DNA from: Fiminaster sp050874705
Lineage (GTDB): Bacteria > Bacillota_I > Bacilli_A > RFN20 > CAG-826
Assembly: GCA_050874705.1 (NCBI GenBank)
Contig: JBNMLE010000020.1
Location: forward strand, 1 to 17,315
Reading direction: 5' to 3'
DNA: 17,315 nucleotides
Positions 1-7,714 of the stretch are shown here, piece after piece; position 1 is the stretch's first letter, and every line of letters starts with the position of its first letter. The notes under the pieces are model-generated. The model worked only from the letters and a program-made list of their open reading frames with translations. It did not search any database and was not told where the DNA came from. The position numbers and the translations under genes are program-made.

Positions 1-80
1 AAAATAAATAATAAAATTATAAAATTTAATCGTTGCATCAAGTTTAATAAACGCCTTAAAAATATTTATTGTTTTTGTTA

Positions 81-110
81 TTGAACTAAATGATTTTTTC
101 ACTTTATAAT
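81..110 (+). promoter_or_regulatory. Probable sigma-A promoter of the DUF1538 operon
   Basis: A perfect -10 box TATAAT lies at 105-110. A -35-like TTGAAC lies at 81-86, with an 18-base spacer. Transcription should start near 117, only about five bases before the ATG at 122, so the mRNA would be almost leaderless. No Shine-Dalgarno sequence fits in that space. Bases 1-80 hold nothing else I can assign. Confidence 0.55.
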
Positions 111-121
111 AATCAAAGAAT

Positions 122-1666
122 ATGATTATTGAATTATTAAAAAAACTTAAAGAATCGTTGCTCTCAACGCTACCTGTTATGGCGGTTGTTTTAGTAATTT
201 ATTTAATTGGTGTTTTTAATCCTTCAACAAAATATCTTGAACCACAAGAAGGGTTAATATTTTTAATTAGTTCATTCTTAATTATTATTGGTATGTGGTT
301 ATTTAGCATTGGTAGTGAAAAATCAATGTCTAAAATTGGAGAATATCTTGGATCTTCAATTACTAAGAAGCAAAGTATGGTTCTTCTTGTTGTCGTATTT
401 TTCCTTGTTGGTGCATTTGTTACAATAGCTGAGCCAGATTTAGCTGTTTTAGCGGAACAAGTCCCTATTAATAAATGGGTATTAATCATATCTATCGGCG
501 TCGGTGTTGGAATATTTTTGGTTATAGGAGCTTTAAGAATATTATTTGGTAAGTCCTTAAAGATGTGGCTTTTAGCGTTCTACGGACTTCTTTTCGCGCT
601 TGCCTTACTTGTTGATAAATCTTTACTTCCTTTATCTCTTGATTCAGGTGGAGTAACAACAGGACCTATTACAGTTCCTTTTATTCTTGCACTAGGTATT
701 GGTATTGCCGCGAGTAAAGGTGGAAACAAAAACTCCGACTCATTTGGCTTAGTTGCTTTTTCATCAATTGGTCCTATTTTAGTTGTAATGATTATTTCAT
801 TACTTTTAAAAGATGTTACATATACATTTAATCAAAATGTTATTACTTCAATGGATGATATTTTCCCACATATATGTAATGGGTTTTTCCCTCATGAAGG
901 TAATAATGGTGCATTTATAAATGTTTTAATCGCTTTATCACCAATTCTTATTTTCTTTATTGTTTATAACTTTATTGTTTTAAAATTGCCAAGAAAGAAA
1001 TTAGTTGAAATCATTATCGGTGTCGCTATTACTTATGTTGGTTTGGTTCTTTTCTTAGGCGCAGTAGAAGCAGGATTTTTACCAATTGGTCAAAAACTTG
1101 GTATGGAATTTGCTAATAACACTCCAATACTTGTATTAATTGGCGTTATTCTTGGAATTGCTGCAGTATTCGCGGAACCGGCTGTTCACGTATTAACTGA
1201 TCAAATTGAAAACGTTAGCAACGGTGCTGTTCATAAAAACGCTGTTTTTGCCGCTCTTGCGATTAGCAATGGTTTAGCAATTGGAATATCAATGATTAGA
1301 GTTTCTATCGGTGGTGATGTTTTCCCACTTGCTTATATCATTGTTCCAGGATATATAATTGCATTCCTTCTTTCATTTTTTGTTCCGAATATTTATTTTG
1401 CAATTGCCTTTGACTCAGGTGGAGTTGTATCAGGTCCAATGAACTCAACATTCATTTTGCCTTACGCTATTGGAGCGTGCTATGCACTACGTGGGGAAAG
1501 CGCAATTATGACAGACGCATTTGGAACGATCGCGGTTGTCGCTATGATGCCATTAATTTCAATTCAATTTATTGGATTATTTGCAACTCTTAAAAGCGCC
1601 AATCAACTTCGCATCGCTCGTTCAAGAATTAAAGAAGAGTTTGATGATCAAATCATTCATTTTTAA
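122..1666 (+). CDS. DUF1538-family membrane protein with two repeats (probable cation transporter)
   Basis: The 514-residue protein is almost entirely hydrophobic, with about 12 or more membrane segments. It is an internal duplication. AEPDLAVLAEQ at 103-113 is matched by AEPAVHVLTDQ at 351-361. DSGGVTTGP at 174-182 is matched by DSGGVVSGP at 431-439. SDSFG near 205 is matched by TDAFG near 464. The DSGG-xxx-GP and AEP-xxx-VL signatures are those of DUF1538. From memory, the DUF1538 pair UmpAB of Halomonas was described as a two-component Na+(Li+,K+)/H+ antiporter; here both halves are fused in one chain. Two PII-like genes follow at a 15-base gap, suggesting a transporter gated by PII-type sensors. 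Start is the first ATG; there is no Shine-Dalgarno site. The family call is secure. The substrate is inference. Confidence 0.85.
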   Translation: MIIELLKKLKESLLSTLPVMAVVLVIYLIGVFNPSTKYLEPQEGLIFLISSFLIIIGMWLFSIGSEKSMSKIGEYLGSSITKKQSMVLLVVVFFLVGAFVTIAEPDLAVLAEQVPINKWVLIISIGVGVGIFLVIGALRILFGKSLKMWLLAFYGLLFALALLVDKSLLPLSLDSGGVTTGPITVPFILALGIGIAASKGGNKNSDSFGLVAFSSIGPILVVMIISLLLKDVTYTFNQNVITSMDDIFPHICNGFFPHEGNNGAFINVLIALSPILIFFIVYNFIVLKLPRKKLVEIIIGVAITYVGLVLFLGAVEAGFLPIGQKLGMEFANNTPILVLIGVILGIAAVFAEPAVHVLTDQIENVSNGAVHKNAVFAALAISNGLAIGISMIRVSIGGDVFPLAYIIVPGYIIAFLLSFFVPNIYFAIAFDSGGVVSGPMNSTFILPYAIGACYALRGESAIMTDAFGTIAVVAMMPLISIQFIGLFATLKSANQLRIARSRIKEEFDDQIIHF

Positions 1667-1681
1667 GGGTGAGGTAAAATT

Positions 1682-2104
1682 ATGAGCATTAAAACTAGAA
1701 AAGCTGAAAAAGAAGCGAATAAAAAACCTAACACTCCTTTTGATAAGGAATATGTTATAAAGCCTTTAAAAATGTTTGTTATTATTGTTCCTTATGGACA
1801 AGCAAATGGAATAATAAAAGTATTAAATGAACTCGATTCTGCGATGAACTTTATTACAAATGGTGAAGGAACGTATCAAAGAGAATCACAATTATCTGGT
1901 CCTAAAAAACAAATTATCTTCACATTCCTCCAAGAAGATAAAGTTGAAGAATTTAAAGAAAAAATGAAGACAAGATTCACAACATCAACAGTTGCAAAAG
2001 GTATTGCTTTCAGCATTAGATTAACAAGTGTAGCCGGTGTAAGCGTATATAAATTCTTATCAAATACAAGAAAGGTTGAAAAAAAGGGTAAAAAAGATGA
2101 ATAA
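1682..2104 (+). CDS. PII-like regulatory protein, first of two
   Basis: A 140-residue cytosolic protein. A basic, probably disordered tail (1-28) precedes a compact alpha/beta core (about 29-128) with the PII-like order: strand MFVIIVPYG, helix ANGIIKVLNEL, a polar loop with GEGTYQRESQ in the T-loop position, then strand QIIFTFL, helix and a C-terminal strand with KGIAFSIRLTSVAG. It lacks the classical GlnB uridylylation motif, so uridylylation is not expected. It follows the DUF1538 gene and overlaps the next PII-like gene, so all three are probably co-transcribed and co-regulated. AGGGTGAGG at 1666-1674 is a strong ribosome-binding site for the ATG at 1682. The inferred role is ligand-dependent control of the adjacent transporter, as GlnK does for AmtB. 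The ligand is unknown. Confidence 0.7.
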   Translation: MSIKTRKAEKEANKKPNTPFDKEYVIKPLKMFVIIVPYGQANGIIKVLNELDSAMNFITNGEGTYQRESQLSGPKKQIIFTFLQEDKVEEFKEKMKTRFTTSTVAKGIAFSIRLTSVAGVSVYKFLSNTRKVEKKGKKDE

Positions 2105-2447
2105 AGAAAATAATAATAAAAATGAATTAATTGTTTGTATCATCAATGATGGTTTCAGCGATCTTGTAATGTATGCGGCGAAAAATGCTGGCGCTAGAGG
2201 TGGAACAATTTTTCACGCAAAAGGAACTGGCAATAGCGATATAGAAAAATTCTTTGGTATTACAATCACACCTGAAAAAGAAATAGTCTTCATTATTGTT
2301 GAAAAAGACCAAAAAGATGAAATTGTATCCGCTATTTATAAAGAAGCTGGTCTTGATACAAAAGGACAAGGTATTGTTTTTACTCTTCCTGTTGATGATT
2401 TCGTTGGTCCATCACTTGTGGAAGAGGAATCTCCTGAAAAATTATAA
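2097..2447 (+). CDS. P-II family nitrogen-regulator-like protein, second of two
   Basis: A 116-residue PII-fold protein closer to the classical family than its neighbour. It has strand ELIVCIIND, GARGGTIFHAKGTG in the B-loop/T-loop region, then FFGITITPEKEIVFIIVEK, a pattern shared by GlnB/GlnK-like proteins, and a C-terminal GQGIVFTLPVD. The conserved T-loop tyrosine is absent. I prefer the ATG at 2097 because AAGGG (2084-2088) sits eight bases upstream; a TTG at 2076 would add seven basic residues with no good site. The gene overlaps the end of the first PII-like gene by eight bases, a usual sign of translational coupling. A probable heteromeric partner of that protein and regulator of the DUF1538 transporter; this is inferred from context. 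Confidence 0.8.
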   Translation: MNKENNNKNELIVCIINDGFSDLVMYAAKNAGARGGTIFHAKGTGNSDIEKFFGITITPEKEIVFIIVEKDQKDEIVSAIYKEAGLDTKGQGIVFTLPVDDFVGPSLVEEESPEKL

Positions 2448-2572
2448 ATATCGAAATCTAATTTAAATTGATTCATTAAACAAAATTGAATCTTTGACAA
2501 GAATTTGTGTTAACATTTTCAATTATTTAACATTCAAATTTATATACTAAAATATTATTATATTTTTTAATG

Positions 2573-2581
2573 TGATATTAT
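2573..2581 (+). promoter_or_regulatory. Extended -10 promoter of the YfhO-family gene
   Basis: TG at 2573-2574, one base, then TATTAT at 2576-2581 forms an extended -10 element. No clear -35 lies 16-18 bases upstream. Predicted transcription start is near 2588, three bases before the ATG at 2591, so the message would be effectively leaderless. The rest of the 2448-2590 gap is almost pure A/T with no convincing terminator. Confidence 0.4.
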
Positions 2582-2590
2582 AAATAAGCG

Positions 2591-5500
2591 ATGGCGGAAA
2601 CATTGAATAAGAATTATGAATTTAAAATGGCTTTATCTAAAAGATTTGCCTTTTTAAAAGATAAACATTCGCTTTTTTATTACGTTTTATTATTAATTGG
2701 AATTGGTTTTTGCTTTTTTGGTTATGCCTTAATAACGCAAAAATTTACTACTCCTTTTAGTGGTGATTTCGCTCAACAAGCATATCAAGCCTATTATGAT
2801 TTTTATGATGATTGGTGGACATTTTTTAAAACAGGCCAATTTCCGTTTTATGATTCAAATACATTTTTAGGTGCAGACAACGTTCACGCGAATACATATT
2901 ACGGTTTGTTCTCCCCATTTACTTTTCCTATTTTATTTGTTCCACGAGACTTCATTCCTCATATGATGGCGCTTATATCTATCGCTAGATTAGTAGTGGG
3001 AGCTATATTATTTAGAATTTATTTAAAATATTTTGGAACAAGTGAAAAAACATCAAGAATATTTTCAATCGCTTATGTTTTTACAGGTTGGATGGCATAT
3101 TATCTTTGGTTTAATCCGTTCTACGAAGTTATGACTTTCCTACCTTTGATACTTTTTGGAATTGAGAAGGTTATTAAAGAAAAGAAAATATTATATGTTA
3201 GTCTTGGTTTCTTTTTCCTTGGAATATCAAATTATTTCTTCTTATTAACGATGGGAGTTTTTGGCGTTTTCTATGCCGGATTTAGATATTTCCAAACTAT
3301 TAAGGAAAGAAATGCGAAAGACAATGTGTTGGTATTTGTATATGGTTTCCTTGGTTTCTTATTTGGAATCGGACTTTCAATGTTTTGTGTTTTCCCTGCA
3401 GTGCTTAGTTCTTTTTCAATTAATAGGGCAAGTGATTCAAAATATTTAACAGTAATAACTGATTGTTTAAAAGATGGTGACTATGCTCAATTTTTCAAAA
3501 TATTTTTTACATGTTGGAGCCCTAATATAACTAATTATGGTTCCGCTTATGAAGATTATTATTTTTCATTTGCGTTCCCAATGGCTAGTTATTTTTATCC
3601 TCCAATATCTGATAGATTTACAAATATTATGCATTACAAATATTTTGAAAATACAGGAAGTAGCATCTTTATTTATACTCCTTGTATTATTCTTCTTGGA
3701 TGTTCTATCTATAGGTCATTTAAAAACAAAAAAATATCTCATTTTATAGCGATGATAATACTAATCGCTTGTTTGTTTATACCATTCTTTTATTTCTTAT
3801 GCGGAGCATTTGTCACAGCATATGGAAGATGGGAACTTGTTGTGCCTGTATGTGCATTAGTGTATATTGCATTAAATTTTGATCATCGAGATGAAATCCC
3901 TCCAGCTGTTGTTGTTATAAGCGGCGCAACTGCGTTTACACTTATGGTCGCTACATATTTCCTGGCAACACATATTATTACTGATTATAAATATTTTGAT
4001 GAAATTGGTTATGTCATATTTGTTGTTATATATGAACTAGCTTTAACAATTCTAGAAACTGGTTTGTTTGCGGGCTTTTGGAAAAAGAAAAACCTGCCTA
4101 CAATTGTTAATTCATTTTTAATTGGTGAAATTATCGTTGTTGGCACTTTAGTGGCTAATATCCACTCTCTACAAAGTATTAATACAAGCGTTGGAGGCGG
4201 TTATAATTACATTCCAACAGAAAATGAAATTATCAAAAATATTAATAATAGCGATGATTCATATTTTAGAATTCAATCCTCACGCGCTTATGAAGGAAAT
4301 AATAATATCGGAATGCTTGAAAACTTTAATGGTGTTTCAACTTTCCATTCTTTCTATAACAATAATTTAGATGATTTCTTAAGATTCTCACAAATAATGA
4401 TGAATGATACATCATGGTCTGGAACAGCATTTAGTAAAAGAACAAATTTAGATGAATTTTTAGGTGTTAAATATTATATTGTCAAAGAATCTGATACTAC
4501 TTTTTATTACACTGACGAAAACGGGAAAAGAAAGCCAATTACATTTGATCCTAACATTCCGCTTGGTTATGAAAGAATCGATGATGAAAATGATAATGAT
4601 GGATATCGCGTATATAAAAATAAATATCAAATCAATTTAGGCACATCCTATGACACAATTTATTATAAGAATGAATGTTCTGATTCAGTTTATAACTCTT
4701 TCTATCCATATTATTCTGGTAGCCGATATGTCATCAGAAACGAAGAAGCATATTTTAAAGGGGCTATTTTAAATAATGAGGACGCAATTGAAATAGAAGG
4801 AAAATATAACGAAGATTTTAACATTATTAAAAATGTTTCAAGTTCAACTGAGGCCATAAAATACAATCAAAGATTTGTGAATATATACGCTAATGAAGAT
4901 GGGAAATATTTTGATCCTCTTGATCCTGATAGAGATATTAAAGCTTCAAATATTGTTGATCGATATAGTACAACTTCCCCAATAAATAGATTTCAATTGG
5001 TATTTGAACCTAAAGAAGGCGATTCTTATTATCCTCTTGGAGAAATGGGCTCTTATTATATGTTTGATTATCCTGTAATACAATCAAGTGGAACAAATTA
5101 TTCCGCAACAATATATTTAATAGGTGAAGATAGTAATGGTAATAGTAAAGTTATAACTTTTGATAATGGTCGCAATTCGTCGCGTAGCAGCGGTAAAAGC
5201 ATGCATGGGTTATATTCCAAAGAAAAAGTTAAAAGAATCATTGTATGTGTTGATGGTGATGATTTTAAAACCGATTATATTGATTTTTATTATGAGCCTT
5301 TTGAACAATGTGTTGCTAGATATCAAAAAGCAATTGATAACGGATTGAAAAATGTTAAATATAATGTTAATCAATTTACTTTTGAAACCGATTATTCTTC
5401 AAACAGATTTGTTGTAACTCAACTCGCATATACAGGTGGTTGGAAAGTATACGCAACAGATGAACAAGGAAATAAGCAACAACTTAAAGTATATAATGCG

Positions 5501-5695
5501 CAAGGTGGTTTCGCAGGCTTTATTGCTCCTAAAGGGAAAATATCATACTTTATGTGTTATCAGACACCAAATATCGATAAAGGACTTTTAATGAGTATTA
5601 TTTCATTTGTTGGATTAGGGAGTATCATTATTACTAAAGAAGTAATTGATAATAAGAAAAGAAGAGAAGAATTTTCTAAAAGTAAAACTCTTTAA
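2591..5695 (+). CDS. YfhO-family multi-spanning membrane protein (GT-C-type glycosyltransferase-like)
   Basis: A 1034-residue protein. Membrane segments fall near 29-49, 124-147, 155-175, 199-224 and 245-275, with more between about 355 and 535. A large polar domain of about 460 residues follows (535-995), then a last membrane segment at about 997-1017 and a basic tail. The YfhO pattern is visible: TPFSGDFAQQ after the first membrane segment (Asp59), FLGADN then YYGLFSPF, and a C-terminal GGWKVYATDEQG. In Bacillus subtilis YfhO is needed to glycosylate lipoteichoic acid outside the cell from a lipid-linked sugar, so a similar surface role is plausible. At 1034 residues it is longer than typical members (about 850-900); the excess is in the extracellular domain. 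The start is the first ATG; Met13 (ATG at 2627) is possible, and neither has a Shine-Dalgarno site. Confidence 0.8.
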   Translation: MAETLNKNYEFKMALSKRFAFLKDKHSLFYYVLLLIGIGFCFFGYALITQKFTTPFSGDFAQQAYQAYYDFYDDWWTFFKTGQFPFYDSNTFLGADNVHANTYYGLFSPFTFPILFVPRDFIPHMMALISIARLVVGAILFRIYLKYFGTSEKTSRIFSIAYVFTGWMAYYLWFNPFYEVMTFLPLILFGIEKVIKEKKILYVSLGFFFLGISNYFFLLTMGVFGVFYAGFRYFQTIKERNAKDNVLVFVYGFLGFLFGIGLSMFCVFPAVLSSFSINRASDSKYLTVITDCLKDGDYAQFFKIFFTCWSPNITNYGSAYEDYYFSFAFPMASYFYPPISDRFTNIMHYKYFENTGSSIFIYTPCIILLGCSIYRSFKNKKISHFIAMIILIACLFIPFFYFLCGAFVTAYGRWELVVPVCALVYIALNFDHRDEIPPAVVVISGATAFTLMVATYFLATHIITDYKYFDEIGYVIFVVIYELALTILETGLFAGFWKKKNLPTIVNSFLIGEIIVVGTLVANIHSLQSINTSVGGGYNYIPTENEIIKNINNSDDSYFRIQSSRAYEGNNNIGMLENFNGVSTFHSFYNNNLDDFLRFSQIMMNDTSWSGTAFSKRTNLDEFLGVKYYIVKESDTTFYYTDENGKRKPITFDPNIPLGYERIDDENDNDGYRVYKNKYQINLGTSYDTIYYKNECSDSVYNSFYPYYSGSRYVIRNEEAYFKGAILNNEDAIEIEGKYNEDFNIIKNVSSSTEAIKYNQRFVNIYANEDGKYFDPLDPDRDIKASNIVDRYSTTSPINRFQLVFEPKEGDSYYPLGEMGSYYMFDYPVIQSSGTNYSATIYLIGEDSNGNSKVITFDNGRNSSRSSGKSMHGLYSKEKVKRIIVCVDGDDFKTDYIDFYYEPFEQCVARYQKAIDNGLKNVKYNVNQFTFETDYSSNRFVVTQLAYTGGWKVYATDEQGNKQQLKVYNAQGGFAGFIAPKGKISYFMCYQTPNIDKGLLMSIISFVGLGSIIITKEVIDNKKRREEFSKSKTL

Positions 5696-5767
5696 ATAAA
5701 TAAAACTTAAAAATTTGCACAATGTTTTAAACAATAAAACGCATTTCCTATTTTACAAAATATCATT

Positions 5768-5784
5768 TATAATTTAATTAGGAG
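5768..5784 (+). promoter_or_regulatory. -10 box and ribosome-binding site ahead of the lipoprotein pair
   Basis: A perfect TATAAT lies at 5768-5773. GGAG (5781-5784) follows, nine bases before an ATG at 5794. No good -35 is visible. These signals serve the short frame at 5794, not directly the lipoprotein start at 5859. Confidence 0.45.
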
Positions 5785-5793
5785 AAAGAATAA

Positions 5794-5862
5794 ATGAAAC
5801 ATAAACGACTTTTAAGAAGTTTATCTTTATTTGTTTTCATAAATTATAAATATTCAATATGA
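5794..5862 (+). CDS. Short leader frame (22 codons) overlapping the first lipoprotein gene
   Basis: The frame starts MKHKRLLRSLSLFVF: basic then hydrophobic, like a truncated signal peptide. It has the only proper Shine-Dalgarno site in this region (GGAG, nine bases upstream) and lies just after a TATAAT box. Its TGA stop (5860-5862) overlaps the ATG (5859-5861) of the lipoprotein in an ATGA arrangement typical of coupled translation. It is either a real leader peptide that delivers ribosomes to the lipoprotein start, or the decayed 5' end of a former third paralogue. I cannot tell which from one sequence. Confidence 0.35.
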   Translation: MKHKRLLRSLSLFVFINYKYSI

Positions 5863-6299
5863 AAAAGAAATTCAAACTTTTAACATTTCTTTCGCTTTCA
5901 TTATTTCTTTTTAGTTGCGGCAATAATAAGAAAGAATATGATTATTCATCATATTATGAATATGGCAATGTTACAGGCGAACCTATTATAATGGTTTTTT
6001 GTTGGAAAGAATATTTTGATTGGTATTCATGTTTAATTCAAGGCAATTCGTCAATGAATTTTTATTACAAAGATATCGAAATACTTCAAAACAAGCTTCC
6101 TTGTAAAATAGAAACTATGAAAATTATAATAGGCTCGAATTTAGAAAAAAATCCTAATCAAGAATACCTTGTTGTTTATACAACGAAGCCAGTGAATAGC
6201 GATGCTACTTTATTTTGGTCAAATGAAAACGAAAACAAATATGCTTTTTTGTATGACCAACTAAATATAAAAAGATGTATATTGTATTCCTATTTGTAA
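5859..6299 (+). CDS. Putative small lipoprotein, paralogue 1 (unrecognised family)
   Basis: 146 residues. Residues 1-20 form a lipoprotein signal: MKKKFK, a hydrophobic core, and lipobox LFSC with the acylated Cys at position 20. The predicted mature part is about 126 residues, anchored to the outer face of the membrane. I do not recognise the family. It is clearly paralogous to the next gene. Shared elements are a tyrosine-rich YDYSxYYxY after the anchor, CWKEYFDW (48-55), LQNKLPCKIETMK (76-88), KPV near 111, and KYxFL near the C-terminus. Cys48 and Cys82 are kept in both copies and could form a disulphide. It has no ribosome-binding site of its own and probably relies on coupling to the leader frame ending in its start codon. 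Function unknown. Confidence 0.65.
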   Translation: MKKKFKLLTFLSLSLFLFSCGNNKKEYDYSSYYEYGNVTGEPIIMVFCWKEYFDWYSCLIQGNSSMNFYYKDIEILQNKLPCKIETMKIIIGSNLEKNPNQEYLVVYTTKPVNSDATLFWSNENENKYAFLYDQLNIKRCILYSYL

Positions 6300-6400
6300 T
6301 AAGATTTCTGAAATAATTTATTAACAAAAATGGGTCAAAATAATAAAAACGGCAATGATTAGCACGATTTTTGTGGTAGATCTTACAAACGCAACAATAT

Positions 6401-6407
6401 AGGGAGG
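6401..6407 (+). promoter_or_regulatory. Strong ribosome-binding site serving a frameshifted start
   Basis: AGGGAGG lies eight bases before the ATG at 6416, ideal spacing. That ATG encodes MKKRFK, a normal lipoprotein N-terminus, but its frame stops after 10 codons at TAG 6446-6448. The intact lipoprotein frame begins at the ATG at 6433, 25 bases from this site. The site therefore marks the original start of the second lipoprotein gene. The remainder of 6300-6400 shows only a weak promoter-like TTGTGG (6371-6376). Confidence 0.6.
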
Positions 6408-6432
6408 CATAGAAAATGAAAAAAAGATTTAA

Positions 6433-6855
6433 ATGCTACATTTATTAGCTTTGTTAATTTCATTGTCGGGATGTAATAATCAAAAGCAATACGATTATTC
6501 GCAATACTATAAATACACAAGCACTTCTGGTAAAGGAATTTTCACAATATATTGTTGGAAAGAATTCTTCGATTGGAATGCTTTTTTAGATGTTGGAACA
6601 AGCTCGGGTCTTTGCTTCAAAGAAAGAATAAATCAACTACAAAACGATTTGCCGTGTCCTATTGATACTATGAAAGAAATACTTGCAACCGATGATAAAA
6701 TAGACAAAATTCATTTTTATGCTGTTTGTGTTGTACAAAAGCCAGTTAAAGACGACGGTATGATGCAATCTTTTAAAGGAAAAGAAAGTGAAAAATATAA
6801 GTTTTTGAATGATAGACTTGGCTTGAAAAACAATCCTGTTTTTTATCTTGAATAA
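6433..6855 (+). CDS. Putative small lipoprotein, paralogue 2, with a frameshifted signal-peptide start
   Basis: 140 residues from the ATG at 6433. The signal is short (MLHLLALLISLSGC, lipobox LSGC, Cys14) and lacks the usual basic N-region. That region, MKKRFK, lies just upstream in another frame starting at 6416 with an ideal ribosome-binding site. Adding one base between the two parts would restore MKKRFKLLHLLALL, matching MKKKFKLLTFLSLS of paralogue 1. So either one base was lost (or miscalled) around 6431-6436, or translation restarts at 6433 after the 10-codon frame. The mature part is open and shares YDYSxYYxY, CWKEFFDW (41-48), LQNDLPCPIDTMK (69-81), KPV and KYxFL with its neighbour. 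The family is unknown to me. The gene faces rsmI with only a ten-base gap. Confidence 0.55.
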   Translation: MLHLLALLISLSGCNNQKQYDYSQYYKYTSTSGKGIFTIYCWKEFFDWNAFLDVGTSSGLCFKERINQLQNDLPCPIDTMKEILATDDKIDKIHFYAVCVVQKPVKDDGMMQSFKGKESEKYKFLNDRLGLKNNPVFYLE

Positions 6856-6865
6856 TTAGAAATTA

Positions 6866-7714
6866 TCAATTTAAATGATAAATTTTATAAATATAATTTT
6901 TATTTAGTTTTGTCAATGTGCTTACTTCTTTGATTGCGTCTTTAGCGGACATCCCATTCTTTGTTAATTTATCAATCATATTAATGATTTCTTCATTATT
7001 GAATTCAATTTGATTTTCTTCATTATTGCCTTCAACAACAATGACCATTTCACCAATCAATGTTGATGGATCAATTTCGCTTAATTCTTTTAAATTCATG
7101 CGAATAAATTCTTCGTGTTTTTTAGTTAATTCTCGCGCTAAACAAGCCTTTCTTGCGCCAAAAATGAGATACATATCTTGGAGAGTTTTGCTAATTCTAT
7201 GAGGAGATTCATAAAATATGAGTGTTTCTTTTTTGTTTTTGAGTTCTCTTAATTCATCTTTTCTTGCTTTGTCTCTTGCATCAAGAAAACCATGGAAATA
7301 AAAATGATCGCACGAGATACCGGAGCACACTAATGCATTAAGAGCGGCATTAGGACCGCTTATGCATGAAACATTAATATCATTTTGAAGCGCTAAAGCA
7401 ACTAGCTTTGCGCCTGGATCGGAAATGCAAGGATATCCAGCATCAGACATATAAACTACTTTAATGCCATTCTTAATTCTAGGAATAATATTTTCTGCTT
7501 CGCTTACTTCGTTATGTTCTCTAATAGAAATTACAGGTTTTGTGATGTTAAAAAAACCAAGTAACTTTAAAGTCATTCTTGTGTCTTCACAAGCAATTAA
7601 ATCAGCGTCTTTAATTATGTCAAGAGCGCGCGAAGAAAATTCGTCCAAATTTCCAATTGGAGTTGGCACTAAATATAGAAGTGGTTTATTGTCGTTGAAA
7701 TTTTGGCTTCTCAT
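6866..7714 (-). CDS. rsmI: 16S rRNA (cytidine1402-2'-O)-methyltransferase
   Basis: RsmI uses S-adenosylmethionine to methylate the 2'-hydroxyl of C1402 in the ribosomal decoding centre. The 282 residues carry the tetrapyrrole-methylase-fold signatures of the family: LVPTPIGNLDE (15-25), EDTR (43-46), SDAGYPCISDPG (90-101), SGPNA (119-123), FHGFL (140-144), ESPHR (169-173) and ARELTK (193-198), with a small helical C-terminal domain. I place the start at 7714 because it gives the family's usual short lead-in. The open frame extends to 7789, but that would overlap ricT by about 100 bases and add an unrelated hydrophobic stretch. No start has a clear Shine-Dalgarno site. At 7714 it overlaps ricT by 29 bases, so it is probably translated by coupling. 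It ends TGA TAA. Confidence 0.93.
   Translation of the reverse strand: MRSQNFNDNKPLLYLVPTPIGNLDEFSSRALDIIKDADLIACEDTRMTLKLLGFFNITKPVISIREHNEVSEAENIIPRIKNGIKVVYMSDAGYPCISDPGAKLVALALQNDINVSCISGPNAALNALVCSGISCDHFYFHGFLDARDKARKDELRELKNKKETLIFYESPHRISKTLQDMYLIFGARKACLARELTKKHEEFIRMNLKELSEIDPSTLIGEMVIVVEGNNEENQIEFNNEEIINMIDKLTKNGMSAKDAIKEVSTLTKLNKNYIYKIYHLN

Noticed and set aside
1..80. End of an upstream gene
   Set aside because: No frame could be tied to a recognisable protein within so short a stretch.
2494..2516. TTGACA followed by TAACAT as a promoter for the YfhO-family gene
   Set aside because: The spacing is only 11 bases, and no good -10 lies at 16-18 bases; the extended -10 next to the gene is better.
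2549..2568. AAAATAT/ATATTTT inverted repeat followed by T's, as a terminator of the PII operon
   Set aside because: The stem is seven A-T pairs only, too weak to separate from chance in such AT-rich sequence.
5724..5740. GTTTTA/TAAAAC hairpin after the YfhO-family gene, as a terminator
   Set aside because: A six-pair AT-rich stem without a following U tract; not convincing.
6419..6425. A7 run at the start of lipoprotein 2 as a phase-variation switch
   Set aside because: Adding or losing A's does not join the start to the lipoprotein frame because a TAA at 6430-6432 intervenes.
6859..6886. Hairpin between the convergent lipoprotein 2 and rsmI genes as a shared terminator
   Set aside because: The position is attractive, but the stem is almost all A-T with a bulge and the T's form part of the stem; left unassigned.
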